Made by a program: the position numbers and the translations under genes | NCBI GenBank assembly: GCA_029938985.1 | Contig: JAOZTW010000114.1 | Span: 1 to 10,768 of the forward strand | Direction of reading: 5' to 3' | From: Bacteroidales bacterium | GTDB lineage: Bacteria > Bacteroidota > Bacteroidia > Bacteroidales > JAOZQN01 | DNA: 10,768 nt | Notes under the pieces: model-generated | What the model saw: only the letters and a program-made list of their open reading frames with translations | Database searches by the model: none | Told to the model about the DNA's origin: nothing | Part shown: piece after piece, positions 1 through 7,489 of the stretch | How positions within the stretch are numbered: position 1 is the stretch's first letter | Layout of the letters: each line of letters starts with the position of its first letter

Positions 1-300
1 TTGTAAATGAGGATTTTAAAATAATCAAAATAACGCTGTAATTTGCATTTATGAATAATGCCAAACTTTTCTTTCAATATTTATTTATCAGATTTTTACA
101 GAAATAAGCAATTTACTTAATTATTATTAATCTGTATTTTAGTAATTTGACAAATAATTTCCAACTATTCAGTATATTAATAAAATTAAATACAAATATG
201 TTGATTTTTTATGCCAATTTTATATTGATGAAAGATTTTCACGACTTTTCAGAATAATAAATAATTCCAAGTTCGACCGTTTATTTGTTCTTTTAATAAT
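1..300. other. AT-rich intergenic stretch, no gene seen
   Basis: No reading frame of useful length is visible on either strand, and I see no tRNA-like or strong hairpin element. The only item of note is an A-rich minus-strand motif at 280-294, just after the stop of the lipoprotein gene, which recurs at 1342-1357 and 3081-3095. The stretch presumably holds the 3' untranslated region of the lipoprotein gene and the upstream region of whatever lies to the left. Confidence 0.6.
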
Positions 301-1233
301 TTACAAGTTAATTATTGCATTTCTCGCTGTTTCTGTTGCATCAATAATTCTTTTCATATCTTCGTCCGAAATATTTATAATTGTTTCTTCATCAGGATAT
401 ATAACTAAAATGTCATCTACAACCTCAATTCTTCCTTCTGTTTTTCTAACTTCAATTGTAACACCCTCAAAAGCTTTTTGTAAATTTTCAAATTCTACAA
501 TAATCTTATCAAATTTAGGATGTCCTTTATAAGTTTTCATTATTTCAGTTAATTTTCCCAATAATTCTTTTTGACTACCTACTTGATCTTTGAAATCAGT
601 AAATTCATTATTTTTTGCAACTTGTGTTATCAAATATAAACTTTCAATCCAAACACCAGTAACACTCAAAACACTTAAATAACTTCTTTTTGATGTTCGA
701 AAATATTTATCTATTTGTAAATAACTGTTTACAGATAAAAACATAAGCGAATCCATATTGCTACTTGAAGTAACAAGTCTTTTTAATGTTTGAAAATCAA
801 AATATTGACTTACTCTTAATTCTTGTGCAACTCTATTAATTGACAAAAGGTATTCAATCATAGATGTTTTTTTCTCATATACATTTAAGTAACCCAAATC
901 AGCACTTAAAATACCTAATCCAATTGAATATTTGATATTTGTAGTATAAGCGTCAATGATTTTAGTATCAACCATATATGCTTTTGAAAACGGAATATGA
1001 TAATCTTTCATCAATGCGGCAGTTTCAACTGGTGAGCTAAAACCTTCTACTACTTCATTTACGGCATTTATATTTGCTTGAGCAATATTGTTAAAGAATG
1101 CAGTATCATCAAACATATCTTCATCTTTTATTGTATCTTTAATATTATCATCATCACAACTATTGTTAGTTATGGATATAAAAAATAAAGAAAAAATACA
1201 TAAAATAAATATTAGTGGAATTCTTTTTTTCAT
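301..1233 (-). CDS. Uncharacterised Bacteroidetes lipoprotein
   Basis: This encodes 310 residues. A hydrophobic export signal (about residues 5-22) follows a Met-Lys-Lys-Arg start. Cys26 comes next with three aspartates, the arrangement typical of Bacteroidetes lipoproteins, where acidic residues after the Cys favour display on the outer membrane surface. The residues before the Cys (Thr-Asn-Asn-Ser) are a poor classical lipobox, so lipidation is likely but not certain. The mature part is mostly helical in character, with no catalytic motif I can recognise. It resembles, from memory, a family of hypothetical proteins of about 300 residues widespread in Bacteroidetes, with a conserved Ser-Ser-Pro-Val-Glu segment near residue 67 and a Leu-Gly-Ile-x-x-Ala-Asp-Leu-Gly-Tyr segment near 106-115. 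No function is known to me. It stands alone, 282 bases downstream of the protease gene, so it is probably transcribed separately. An exported helical protein is what the sequence supports; any specific role would be guesswork. Confidence 0.85.
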   Translation of the reverse strand: MKKRIPLIFILCIFSLFFISITNNSCDDDNIKDTIKDEDMFDDTAFFNNIAQANINAVNEVVEGFSSPVETAALMKDYHIPFSKAYMVDTKIIDAYTTNIKYSIGLGILSADLGYLNVYEKKTSMIEYLLSINRVAQELRVSQYFDFQTLKRLVTSSSNMDSLMFLSVNSYLQIDKYFRTSKRSYLSVLSVTGVWIESLYLITQVAKNNEFTDFKDQVGSQKELLGKLTEIMKTYKGHPKFDKIIVEFENLQKAFEGVTIEVRKTEGRIEVVDDILVIYPDEETIINISDEDMKRIIDATETARNAIINL

Positions 1234-1260
1234 GTTATAATTTTTTAAAAGTTAATTTTA

Positions 1261-1268
1261 CAAGGGTA
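1261..1268 (-). promoter_or_regulatory. Weak candidate -7 box for the lipoprotein gene
   Basis: On the minus strand the sequence reads TACCCTTG, one mismatch from the Bacteroidetes -7 consensus TAnnTTTG. It lies 27 bases before the ATG. No convincing TTTG -33 box sits at the expected distance, so this is a weak call. Confidence 0.22.
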
Positions 1269-1298
1269 AAAAATAATTTTGAAAATAGGAATTGAAAT

Positions 1299-1314
1299 TT
1301 TTCATATATGAAAA
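1299..1314. repeat. 16-base perfect palindrome upstream of lipoprotein gene
   Basis: TTTTCATATATGAAAA reads the same on both strands. It lies 65 bases upstream of the lipoprotein start, in the 282-base spacer after the protease gene. It could be a binding site for a dimeric regulator or, in RNA, a small loopless hairpin. In AT-rich DNA a palindrome of this size can also arise by chance. Nothing else in this spacer (1234-1515) looks like a gene. Confidence 0.5.
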
Positions 1315-1515
1315 TGAAATATTAAGTAACTCCAGAATACGCCTTTTTTTTGTTCTTCTATTATTTTAATAAATCTGCAAATAGTGAGCTATTTAATGAC
1401 TTTTTAAAATTTTTAAAAGGGCAAAATAAACAAGTAGATTGGGGTTAGTTATTTTTTCTTTTTCACTATACCTATTTTCATATAGAATATATTTAACAAT
1501 ATTTATTCCATTTAT

Positions 1516-2907
1516 TTAATTATCCATTAAAAATGCAGGATTATAATTAGGAACTTTAGTTGTTTTTTGGTCAAGTATTTTAATCGTTTTTTCGTCAATA
1601 TATTTCTTTTTAATAACTAATCTGTACATATACTCATCAAACCATTCGTTGGTCATTGTAAGGTATCCGTTGTGTCCACTACTGCTTCCCCAACTGTTTT
1701 CTAACTGCCATTTTGTAGTATTTCCATCTTTGTCAGTATCAACAGCTACAAGTGCCATTCCGTGCGATGATCCACTTTGGTGCGACATCATTCTTTCTTT
1801 TTTTGTCATTTTTAAGTCAATACCATAAAGTGCTTCATAATCATAGTTTTGCAACGATAATATTCCTTCATCTCTATTTAATTGTTTTCCTACATCACAC
1901 GAAAAATACATTGCTTGATTATCTTTTATTGATTTTAAAGCAAACATTTTTAAATCGGCAGCTGGTAGATTGATATAATTCCAGTTTACTCCTTCCACAA
2001 CATTACGGTCGTTTTCTACTTCATAATATTTGTAATATTCTCTACTTGGGTCGTCAAGAAACATAACAAATTCGCTTAAATCAGAACCTCCTGCTTCGTT
2101 CCAAAACGATTTTGGTGTGTAGGTTTTGTACTCTGATATTTCATCGTCTTTATTTATATATCTCCAATCAAATTCAGTGGGAGGTTCTCCAAGGTTAAAA
2201 GCTAAAATTTTATAGATATCTTTCAACATTTCCATTTTTTTTGATGCAATTTCTTTTTTTGAGCTTTTATTCTTTATAAGATATCTTAAAACAATACCAT
2301 TTTGTCTTAATTTTTCTTTTAATATAGATGTGAAATTTGAGCTGTGTTCGCTACTGTATGTTTCTGGCATTGCTGATTTTGGTACTGCTCCATATTTTGT
2401 TGTTAGATTCGAAAAAGTATTCCACGCGCCACCATCTCCAACAGGACTACCAAATAATTTATGAACATCTCGTGAATAAATATCTTGGTCCGCAGTTTCA
2501 ATAATTCGCTCCAAAAAGAAATTTGATTTCTCAAACATATCCCAAAAGAACAAATAATTTGTAGAAAATTGAAATTTGCTTAGATTATATTTTTCTAATA
2601 CTTGTGGTCTAAAAACATTATAACTTGTAAACATCCAGCAACGTCCAGATTGTTTTTGATTTGTTATTCCAGAAACATCTACTTGATATTTAAAATTATG
2701 ATCAATTTTTCCAACATGCTCTCTATTTAATGCAATGTTACGTGCTTTGTTGTTACTCACCGCATTAATGCTGGCTTTATTATTTACATCTGATTTAAAA
2801 GATGCTTGTATTTCAGATATTTGTGCTTCTGTTACTGCTCCTTTTTGTGCGTAAATTGAAAACATAGATATTACAATTATTAGAAATGTTAATTTAATTT
2901 TTTTCAT
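1516..2907 (-). CDS. Secreted aminopeptidase C / bleomycin hydrolase-like cysteine protease (C1B)
   Basis: This encodes 463 residues of the papain-fold C1B peptidase family (PepC/bleomycin hydrolase), which usually act as self-compartmentalising hexameric aminopeptidases. The catalytic Cys90 sits in the hallmark context Asn-Gln-Lys-Gln-Ser-Gly-Arg-Cys-Trp-Met-Phe. The catalytic His382 is in Ser-Ser-His-Gly-Met-Ala, and Asn404 is in Glu-Asn-Ser-Trp-Gly. Gln84, the likely oxyanion-hole residue, is present. Unlike cytosolic PepC, it starts with a clear signal peptide (about residues 1-20, ending Ile-Tyr-Ala-Gln), so it should act in the periplasm or outside the cell; this exported form is common in Bacteroidetes. 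The length fits the family. Exported PepC-like proteins could feed on peptides or process surface proteins; the substrate cannot be read from the sequence. It is 212 bases downstream of the UDP-xylose synthase gene, with a large inverted repeat between them, so it is probably a separate unit rather than part of the polysaccharide operon. Confidence 0.93.
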   Translation of the reverse strand: MKKIKLTFLIIVISMFSIYAQKGAVTEAQISEIQASFKSDVNNKASINAVSNNKARNIALNREHVGKIDHNFKYQVDVSGITNQKQSGRCWMFTSYNVFRPQVLEKYNLSKFQFSTNYLFFWDMFEKSNFFLERIIETADQDIYSRDVHKLFGSPVGDGGAWNTFSNLTTKYGAVPKSAMPETYSSEHSSNFTSILKEKLRQNGIVLRYLIKNKSSKKEIASKKMEMLKDIYKILAFNLGEPPTEFDWRYINKDDEISEYKTYTPKSFWNEAGGSDLSEFVMFLDDPSREYYKYYEVENDRNVVEGVNWNYINLPAADLKMFALKSIKDNQAMYFSCDVGKQLNRDEGILSLQNYDYEALYGIDLKMTKKERMMSHQSGSSHGMALVAVDTDKDGNTTKWQLENSWGSSSGHNGYLTMTNEWFDEYMYRLVIKKKYIDEKTIKILDQKTTKVPNYNPAFLMDN

Positions 2908-2947
2908 TTTGTTGGTTTTTGGAAATTATAATTTTAATATTTTATTT

Positions 2948-2955
2948 TAAATGTA
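2948..2955 (-). promoter_or_regulatory. Weak candidate -7 box for the protease gene
   Basis: The minus strand reads TACATTTA, which differs from TAnnTTTG at the last base. It lies 40 bases before the ATG of the protease. The nearest TTTG upstream is about 26 bases away, longer than the usual 17-23, so the call is tentative. Confidence 0.2.
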
Positions 2956-2975
2956 TCTGGCTTGTTTTAGGTTTA

Positions 2976-3020
2976 TTAAAACAAATAATTGATTAATTAA
3001 TTGAAATTATTTTGTTTTAA
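2976..3020 (-). terminator. Long AT-rich inverted repeat, possible terminator of the polysaccharide operon
   Basis: A 15-base arm (2976-2990, TTAAAACAAATAATT) pairs with a 16-base arm (3005-3020, AATTATTTTGTTTTAA), with one bulged base and a 14-base loop. It is 100-144 bases past the stop of the UDP-xylose synthase gene and 68 bases before the protease start. In the transcript it would form a long A-U-rich hairpin with U runs within the arm. It is not a classic GC-rich terminator with a trailing U tract, so it may instead protect the 3' end or be a regulator site. The pairing is seen directly; the role is inferred. Confidence 0.45.
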
Positions 3021-3119
3021 CAAGTCTAATAAATATAATAATATCGGCATTTTTCATAAATGTTAAAAAAAGTAGTTGTCCCTTTTTTGTTCTTTAAAAA
3101 CCTTATTATTTCATTTTCA

Positions 3120-4055
3120 CTAAGCTTTCAATAAATCATCAAAATACTTAATGGTTTTTATCAAACCTTCCTCCAATTTTATTTTGGGTTGCCAATTTAG
3201 TTCTTTTTTGGCAAGGCTAATATCTGGTCGGCGTTGTAAAGGGTCGTCTTGTGGTAAATCTTGATAGATAATTTTTGATTTAGAACCAATTAAATCAATA
3301 ACTTTTTGTGCTAATTCTAAAATCGTAAATTCATCGGGATTTCCAATATTTACGGGTCCAGTAAACGATTCGGTGTTCATCATTTTTATTGAACCTTCTA
3401 TTAAATCATCTACATACTGAAAACTACGAGTTTGAGTTCCATCACCATAAATTGTAATATTATTATTTTTTAGAGCTTGAACTATAAAATTGGAAACTAC
3501 TCTCCCGTCGTTAGGGTTCATTTTTGGACCATAAGTATTAAAAATTCTAATGATTTTAATTCTCACTTTATTTTGAATATGGTAATCCATAAAAAGAGTT
3601 TCTGCACAACGTTTACCCTCGTCGTAACAAGAACGAACACCAATTGGGTTTACATGTCCCCAGTATGATTCCGTTTGCGGGTGTTGTTCTGGGTCTCCAT
3701 ATACCTCACTTGTAGATGCTTGAAGTATTTTTGCTTCAACTCTTTTTGCCAATCCAAGCATATTTGTTGCTCCAAGAACTGAGGTTTTTATTGTTTTTAT
3801 TGGGTTGTATTGATAATGAATTGGAGAAGCTGGACAAGCAAAATTATATATTTCGTCAACTTCTGCATAAAAAGGCATTGTAATATCATGCCTAATGAGT
3901 TCAAAGTAAGGGTTTTTTATTAGGTGTGCAATATTCTGTTTATTACCAGTAAAATAGTTATCCAAACAAATCACTTCGTTTCCTTCATTTAATAGTCTTT
4001 CGCTTAAATGAGAACCGATAAAACCAGCTCCACCTGTTATCAAAATTTTTTTCAT
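3120..4055 (-). CDS. UDP-glucuronate decarboxylase (UDP-xylose synthase)
   Basis: This encodes 311 residues of an extended short-chain dehydrogenase/reductase that converts UDP-glucuronate to UDP-xylose and CO2 using tightly bound NAD in the cytosol. The NAD-binding Gly-Gly-Ala-Gly-Phe-Ile-Gly motif is at residues 8-14. The UXS-type segment Ala-Ser-Thr-Ser-Glu-Val-Tyr-Gly is at 113-120, with Ser116-Glu117 in the catalytic place. The Tyr144-x-x-x-Lys148 pair and Arg210 in Thr-Arg-Ser-Phe-Gln-Tyr-Val-Asp-Asp complete the active site. The Glu117 and Asn-Phe-Ala-Cys-Pro-Ala-Ser-Pro segment (71-78) favour UXS over epimerases or dTDP-glucose dehydratase. Its start overlaps the stop of the methyltransferase in an ATGA, indicating translational coupling. 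UDP-xylose, or a product made from it, is presumably used for the surface glycan built by the neighbouring ligase. No UDP-glucose dehydrogenase, which would make the substrate, is in the window. Confidence 0.95.
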   Translation of the reverse strand: MKKILITGGAGFIGSHLSERLLNEGNEVICLDNYFTGNKQNIAHLIKNPYFELIRHDITMPFYAEVDEIYNFACPASPIHYQYNPIKTIKTSVLGATNMLGLAKRVEAKILQASTSEVYGDPEQHPQTESYWGHVNPIGVRSCYDEGKRCAETLFMDYHIQNKVRIKIIRIFNTYGPKMNPNDGRVVSNFIVQALKNNNITIYGDGTQTRSFQYVDDLIEGSIKMMNTESFTGPVNIGNPDEFTILELAQKVIDLIGSKSKIIYQDLPQDDPLQRRPDISLAKKELNWQPKIKLEEGLIKTIKYFDDLLKA

Positions 4056-4993
4056 ATTTTTGTTTTTGTGCTTATTAAGTATGTGTGACTTATAGCTAAT
4101 TCCTCCAAAGTATAATTTTTGTATTGAGGAGATAAATTTAGATTTTTTAATTTTTCTACATCTCCCTTTCTAATTTCTTTATCAGTTATTGGAATATTTA
4201 ATGATTTATATATTTCTAAATAATCTTTAAATCTCAGTCTGTTTTGTGGTTGAATATCATTATCTATTCTATTCCACTTTTTTTCTGTATATTGCAGAAA
4301 ATTATAAATACTAATATTTTTATCAAAATGAGCAAAATGGTCAGACATGTCAATAAAATGACACATCATACCATGTTTTTTTAAAACTCTAAAAAATTCA
4401 GTTAATATTGCTTCTAATACTTCTTTATGTATATGTTCAAAAGTATTATTAGAGCAAATAAAATCTAAACTCTCATTCTCAAAATTTGTTTTTCGAGCAT
4501 CTTGAATTGAAGGTTTTAGTCTTATAATTGCATTAATTTCTTTTTCGGTTATTGTGTCTTTTTTTTCTAATATAGAAATTAAATCGTTCCATCTGTTTTC
4601 ATTTATTTTAAATAAAAAATCGGTTAACTTTCCTTCGTTTCTCCATTCTACAAATTTTTCAATAGTTGTTATCTGGCTTTGTTTTGTCATCCAAGATTGA
4701 ATGTCAATAGAAATAATTTCATTAAAATCACTCAAGTACATTGCAATAGGAACTATTGGATACCAACCTGTTCCTAATTCTAATATATTGCTTTTTGTAT
4801 AATCTTTTAACGAATATTTTGCAAAATAATTTAAGTGGTCTTTAACATGGGTTATTTTAAAGCCAAAATATTCATCAGTAAGATAAACTCCTTTTGTTAC
4901 ATATTTTTGAAAAAGATAATTAATTTTTTCTTTTTTTGGAAAATATGATATTGTTTTTTGAATTATAGCTTTAGCTTTCCATTTTGCTATCAT
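4052..4993 (-). CDS. SAM-dependent methyltransferase in polysaccharide operon
   Basis: This encodes 313 residues of a class I (Rossmann-fold) methyltransferase. Motif I is Glu-Leu-Gly-Thr-Gly (72-76), and the acidic residue that holds the SAM ribose is probably Asp97 in Ser-Ile-Asp-Ile. The motif IV region is Ser-Asn-Asn-Thr-Phe-Glu-His-Ile (181-188), followed by Phe-Arg-Val-Leu-Lys-Lys-His-Gly (201-208), as in Methyltransf_11 proteins. An insert of about 75 residues between Asp97 and motif IV is longer than in small family members. I chose the ATG at 4991-4993, which overlaps the ligase stop by 23 bases; an upstream in-frame ATG at 5033-5035 would add 14 lysine-rich residues and enlarge the overlap to 65 bases. 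Given its place between ligase and UDP-xylose synthase it probably methylates a glycan, a lipid-linked sugar or a nucleotide sugar; the acceptor is unknown. Confidence 0.82.
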   Translation of the reverse strand: MIAKWKAKAIIQKTISYFPKKEKINYLFQKYVTKGVYLTDEYFGFKITHVKDHLNYFAKYSLKDYTKSNILELGTGWYPIVPIAMYLSDFNEIISIDIQSWMTKQSQITTIEKFVEWRNEGKLTDFLFKINENRWNDLISILEKKDTITEKEINAIIRLKPSIQDARKTNFENESLDFICSNNTFEHIHKEVLEAILTEFFRVLKKHGMMCHFIDMSDHFAHFDKNISIYNFLQYTEKKWNRIDNDIQPQNRLRFKDYLEIYKSLNIPITDKEIRKGDVEKLKNLNLSPQYKNYTLEELAISHTYLISTKTKI

Positions 4994-6431
4994 TATTTTG
5001 TTTTTCTTTTTTATGATAAATATCCAATGCAACAATAATTGCGATTAATCCCCAAAAGGGAACAGATAATTTATCTGTGTCTAAAAAATTATTTAAAAAA
5101 CCATGAATAAAGTACCCTACCAAACCTAATGTAGCACCAAGTGCGAGCATTTTTACTTCTTTATTATTTGAGTTATTGTGTACTTTTATTCCTGTATAAA
5201 TAATTGTAATTGCCAAAATTAAAATTGTAACAAGCCCAAGTACACCTTCTTCGGCAAGTGGTCCGAGATATTCGCTATGTGCATTCCCTAATCTCCCAGT
5301 GTTAGTACTAATAATTGTTTTTTCATAAGATAACTGAAAAGATGCGTATTGAAACATGTAAGTTCCAGGTCCCCAACCAAATATTGGTCGTTCTTTAAAC
5401 ATTCTAAATGCACAGCTCCACCTATTAATGCGTTCCAAGTTTGAGGCATCTGTAGAAACATTAGTTATTGAAGTAAGTTGTTCTGACAGCTTGGCTGATG
5501 AATCTTGATTGTTATCTCCCAATCTATCAAATATTATAAAGCTATTTATACTGAAAAATACAGCTAATATTAGTACAACTACTAAAATTAATCTAAAATC
5601 TATTTTTAATTTAATCACCAACCAAACACCACCAATAGCTACAAAACTAATCCATGCAGCTCTTGAGTATGAAAGTATTAAAGCCATAAAGACAAAAATT
5701 GTTATTCCTAAAGTTAACCATTTGTATAATGCTTTATAATTAGCTTTTAATACAAAACCAATTAGCAAGGGTAATAAAAGAGCAGCTGCTGCACCATAAG
5801 CAGTATGGTCGTTGTAAAATGGTTTAACTACATGGTGTGCAGAGTTTTGTTCAAAAATATTAGCATTTGCATATTTCAAAGTTGCATAAATAATAACAAT
5901 AATAAAAGCCAACGAATATACTATAATAAAAGGTTTTATTTTTTTGAAATCAGAAAAAATAATTGTTCCAAGAAAAAAAATTGGTATGATAAACCATAGT
6001 TTGGAAATAATATATTTGAATGACACCAAAGGCATTGAACTTGTAATACTTGAAAAAAACATCCATGTTAGATACAAATATATTGCTATAGATATAGGGT
6101 GTGTTGCTATATTTTTATCAATGTTTCTTTCAACTGCTATTTTAATAATTACTATTAGCATCAAACCAATCAACAATGGTTCGGTAGGTAGAAACATATT
6201 CATCTGTATTCCAGGAATAACCTCATCCAAAGCTATTGAAAGTGGTGTAAAAAAAACTATAATATAAAATAATTTGTCGATTGAAAATATTGCGATAGTA
6301 ACAATAAGTAGCATGAAAGGAATTATAAAAAGATAATAAATTTCAAGATACAAAAATATAGCATTTAAAGCTACAAATAGCGAGCTAAATATCAACAATA
6401 ATATATTTTCATTTTTTATTTTTTCTAACAT
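4971..6431 (-). CDS. O-antigen ligase / polymerase family membrane protein (Wzy_C)
   Basis: This encodes 486 residues and is very hydrophobic, with about 11-12 membrane spans. It has the layout of the Wzy_C family: Ser-Tyr-Ser-Arg-Ala-Ala-Trp (254-260) before a span, then a large periplasmic loop (about 302-395). The loop has an Arg-rich segment (Arg-Ile-Asn-Arg-Trp, 334-338), Phe-Gly-Trp-Gly-Pro-Gly (351-356) and Asn-Ala-His-Ser-Glu-Tyr-Leu (383-389) followed by Glu-Glu-Gly-Val-Leu-Gly. The His and Arg residues of this loop are those linked to catalysis in WaaL-type ligases. Members either join O-antigen to lipid A-core, polymerise O-units (Wzy), or ligate glycans to proteins; sequence alone does not separate these, although the Wzz neighbour fits a Wzy-dependent chain. 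The ATG directly follows the wzz TAG with no gap, so the two are almost certainly co-translated. Confidence 0.85.
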   Translation of the reverse strand: MLEKIKNENILLLIFSSLFVALNAIFLYLEIYYLFIIPFMLLIVTIAIFSIDKLFYIIVFFTPLSIALDEVIPGIQMNMFLPTEPLLIGLMLIVIIKIAVERNIDKNIATHPISIAIYLYLTWMFFSSITSSMPLVSFKYIISKLWFIIPIFFLGTIIFSDFKKIKPFIIVYSLAFIIVIIYATLKYANANIFEQNSAHHVVKPFYNDHTAYGAAAALLLPLLIGFVLKANYKALYKWLTLGITIFVFMALILSYSRAAWISFVAIGGVWLVIKLKIDFRLILVVVLILAVFFSINSFIIFDRLGDNNQDSSAKLSEQLTSITNVSTDASNLERINRWSCAFRMFKERPIFGWGPGTYMFQYASFQLSYEKTIISTNTGRLGNAHSEYLGPLAEEGVLGLVTILILAITIIYTGIKVHNNSNNKEVKMLALGATLGLVGYFIHGFLNNFLDTDKLSVPFWGLIAIIVALDIYHKKEKQNNDSKMES

Positions 6432-7463
6432 CTAATTAATTTTTGTCTCATTTAGTCTTTTGATAAATGTTTTGTATAAATTTAGAGTAATTGCAACAAA
6501 TATTGAAAAAGCAAAAGCTCCAAGGGTTGAAGTAACAACAATTAACCATCTAACAGGATAAGATTTTTTTTCTGCTGGGTGTGCCGATTCTACAACATAT
6601 TTTTGTGTTACAATTGCTTCTGCGTTTATTTTAGCTTCTGATAATTTTCTACTTAGGTCACTAAGACGTTTATTTTCAAATTGTATAATAGCTCTAAGTG
6701 TGTTATAAATACCTCCATTTTCTGCAAGATTGTCAAACTTTTCATTAAAAATACTTTTGTTTATTGCATTTAAAGTATTTGCACCCAATGCTTTACCGTA
6801 GGCTTCGCTATATCTTTCAACCTCTGAGAAATAATCTAATATGCCTTCTTTTCTAATAATTTTTAATGAGTCTTCTAAGTCTGTTATATGACTATATTGT
6901 ATATCATACTCTTTTTGAACAATTAAAAAGGCTTCTTTTGCTCTTATTCTTTGCATGTTATTAATTAATGTATCAATTAAATTTGCCATTTCATTTGCAA
7001 TGTTTGCAGCTATAATGGGGTCTTTATCCAAAACAGCTATTTCTACCGATTGAAATGGTGTTTTACTAAAACTAACGTTTCCGTTAAATTCTTGATAAAT
7101 AATTGTTCTTGGATACTTTGTATTTTTATCAATATCATAATGTTCTACTAAATTATATTTTTCAATTATTTTATCTTTAATTGCATTTGACATAAGTACT
7201 TGTAAAATTCTCTCAATATCTTCGTCTTCTCCAAACTTTAAAAGGTCGGCTTTTGCATCTTTTGTCAATATCATTTTTGATAGTGCCCCCGTTGTAGTAG
7301 GGAAAAGAACAACTGTTGATTTATACTTATTTTCAATTGATAATGAAACTACTATAGATATTATAGCCCCAAGTGTTGTAATAGTTACAATTGGAATTTT
7401 CTTTCGCCACAAAAATACTAATACTTCAATTATATCAAAATTGAATGAATTTTTATTATCCAT
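6432..7463 (-). CDS. Wzz-type polysaccharide chain-length regulator
   Basis: This encodes 343 residues. It has the polysaccharide co-polymerase (PCP) layout: a short cytoplasmic N-terminus, a first membrane span (about 23-43), a long mostly helical periplasmic domain, then Pro-Ala-Glu-Lys-Lys-Ser-Tyr-Pro (296-303) just before a second span (about 305-328). The proline-rich piece before the second span is the family hallmark. No cytoplasmic tyrosine kinase domain follows, so this is the kinase-free type used in Wzy-dependent O-antigen or capsule systems. Coiled-coil-like heptads run through about 175-285. It starts 26 bases after the tyrS stop, with no room for a terminator, and its TAG abuts the ATG of the ligase/polymerase. 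It likely sets the length of the polymer made by that neighbour. Confidence 0.88.
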   Translation of the reverse strand: MDNKNSFNFDIIEVLVFLWRKKIPIVTITTLGAIISIVVSLSIENKYKSTVVLFPTTTGALSKMILTKDAKADLLKFGEDEDIERILQVLMSNAIKDKIIEKYNLVEHYDIDKNTKYPRTIIYQEFNGNVSFSKTPFQSVEIAVLDKDPIIAANIANEMANLIDTLINNMQRIRAKEAFLIVQKEYDIQYSHITDLEDSLKIIRKEGILDYFSEVERYSEAYGKALGANTLNAINKSIFNEKFDNLAENGGIYNTLRAIIQFENKRLSDLSRKLSEAKINAEAIVTQKYVVESAHPAEKKSYPVRWLIVVTSTLGAFAFSIFVAITLNLYKTFIKRLNETKIN

Positions 7464-7489
7464 TTTGTTGTTTTTTAAAAAATTATGAT

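Noticed and set aside
1375..1440. Short protein-like open stretch on the minus strand in the protease-lipoprotein spacer
   Set aside because: It has about 25 codons, no start and no recognisable homology; chance is the simpler reading in AT-rich DNA.
1752..1973. 73-codon hydrophobic open frame on the plus strand
   Set aside because: It is antisense to the catalytic His/Asn region of the protease, which is strongly supported.
5509..6267. Three plus-strand open frames of 64-107 codons
   Set aside because: They are antisense to the ligase/polymerase gene, which has clear family motifs across the same span.
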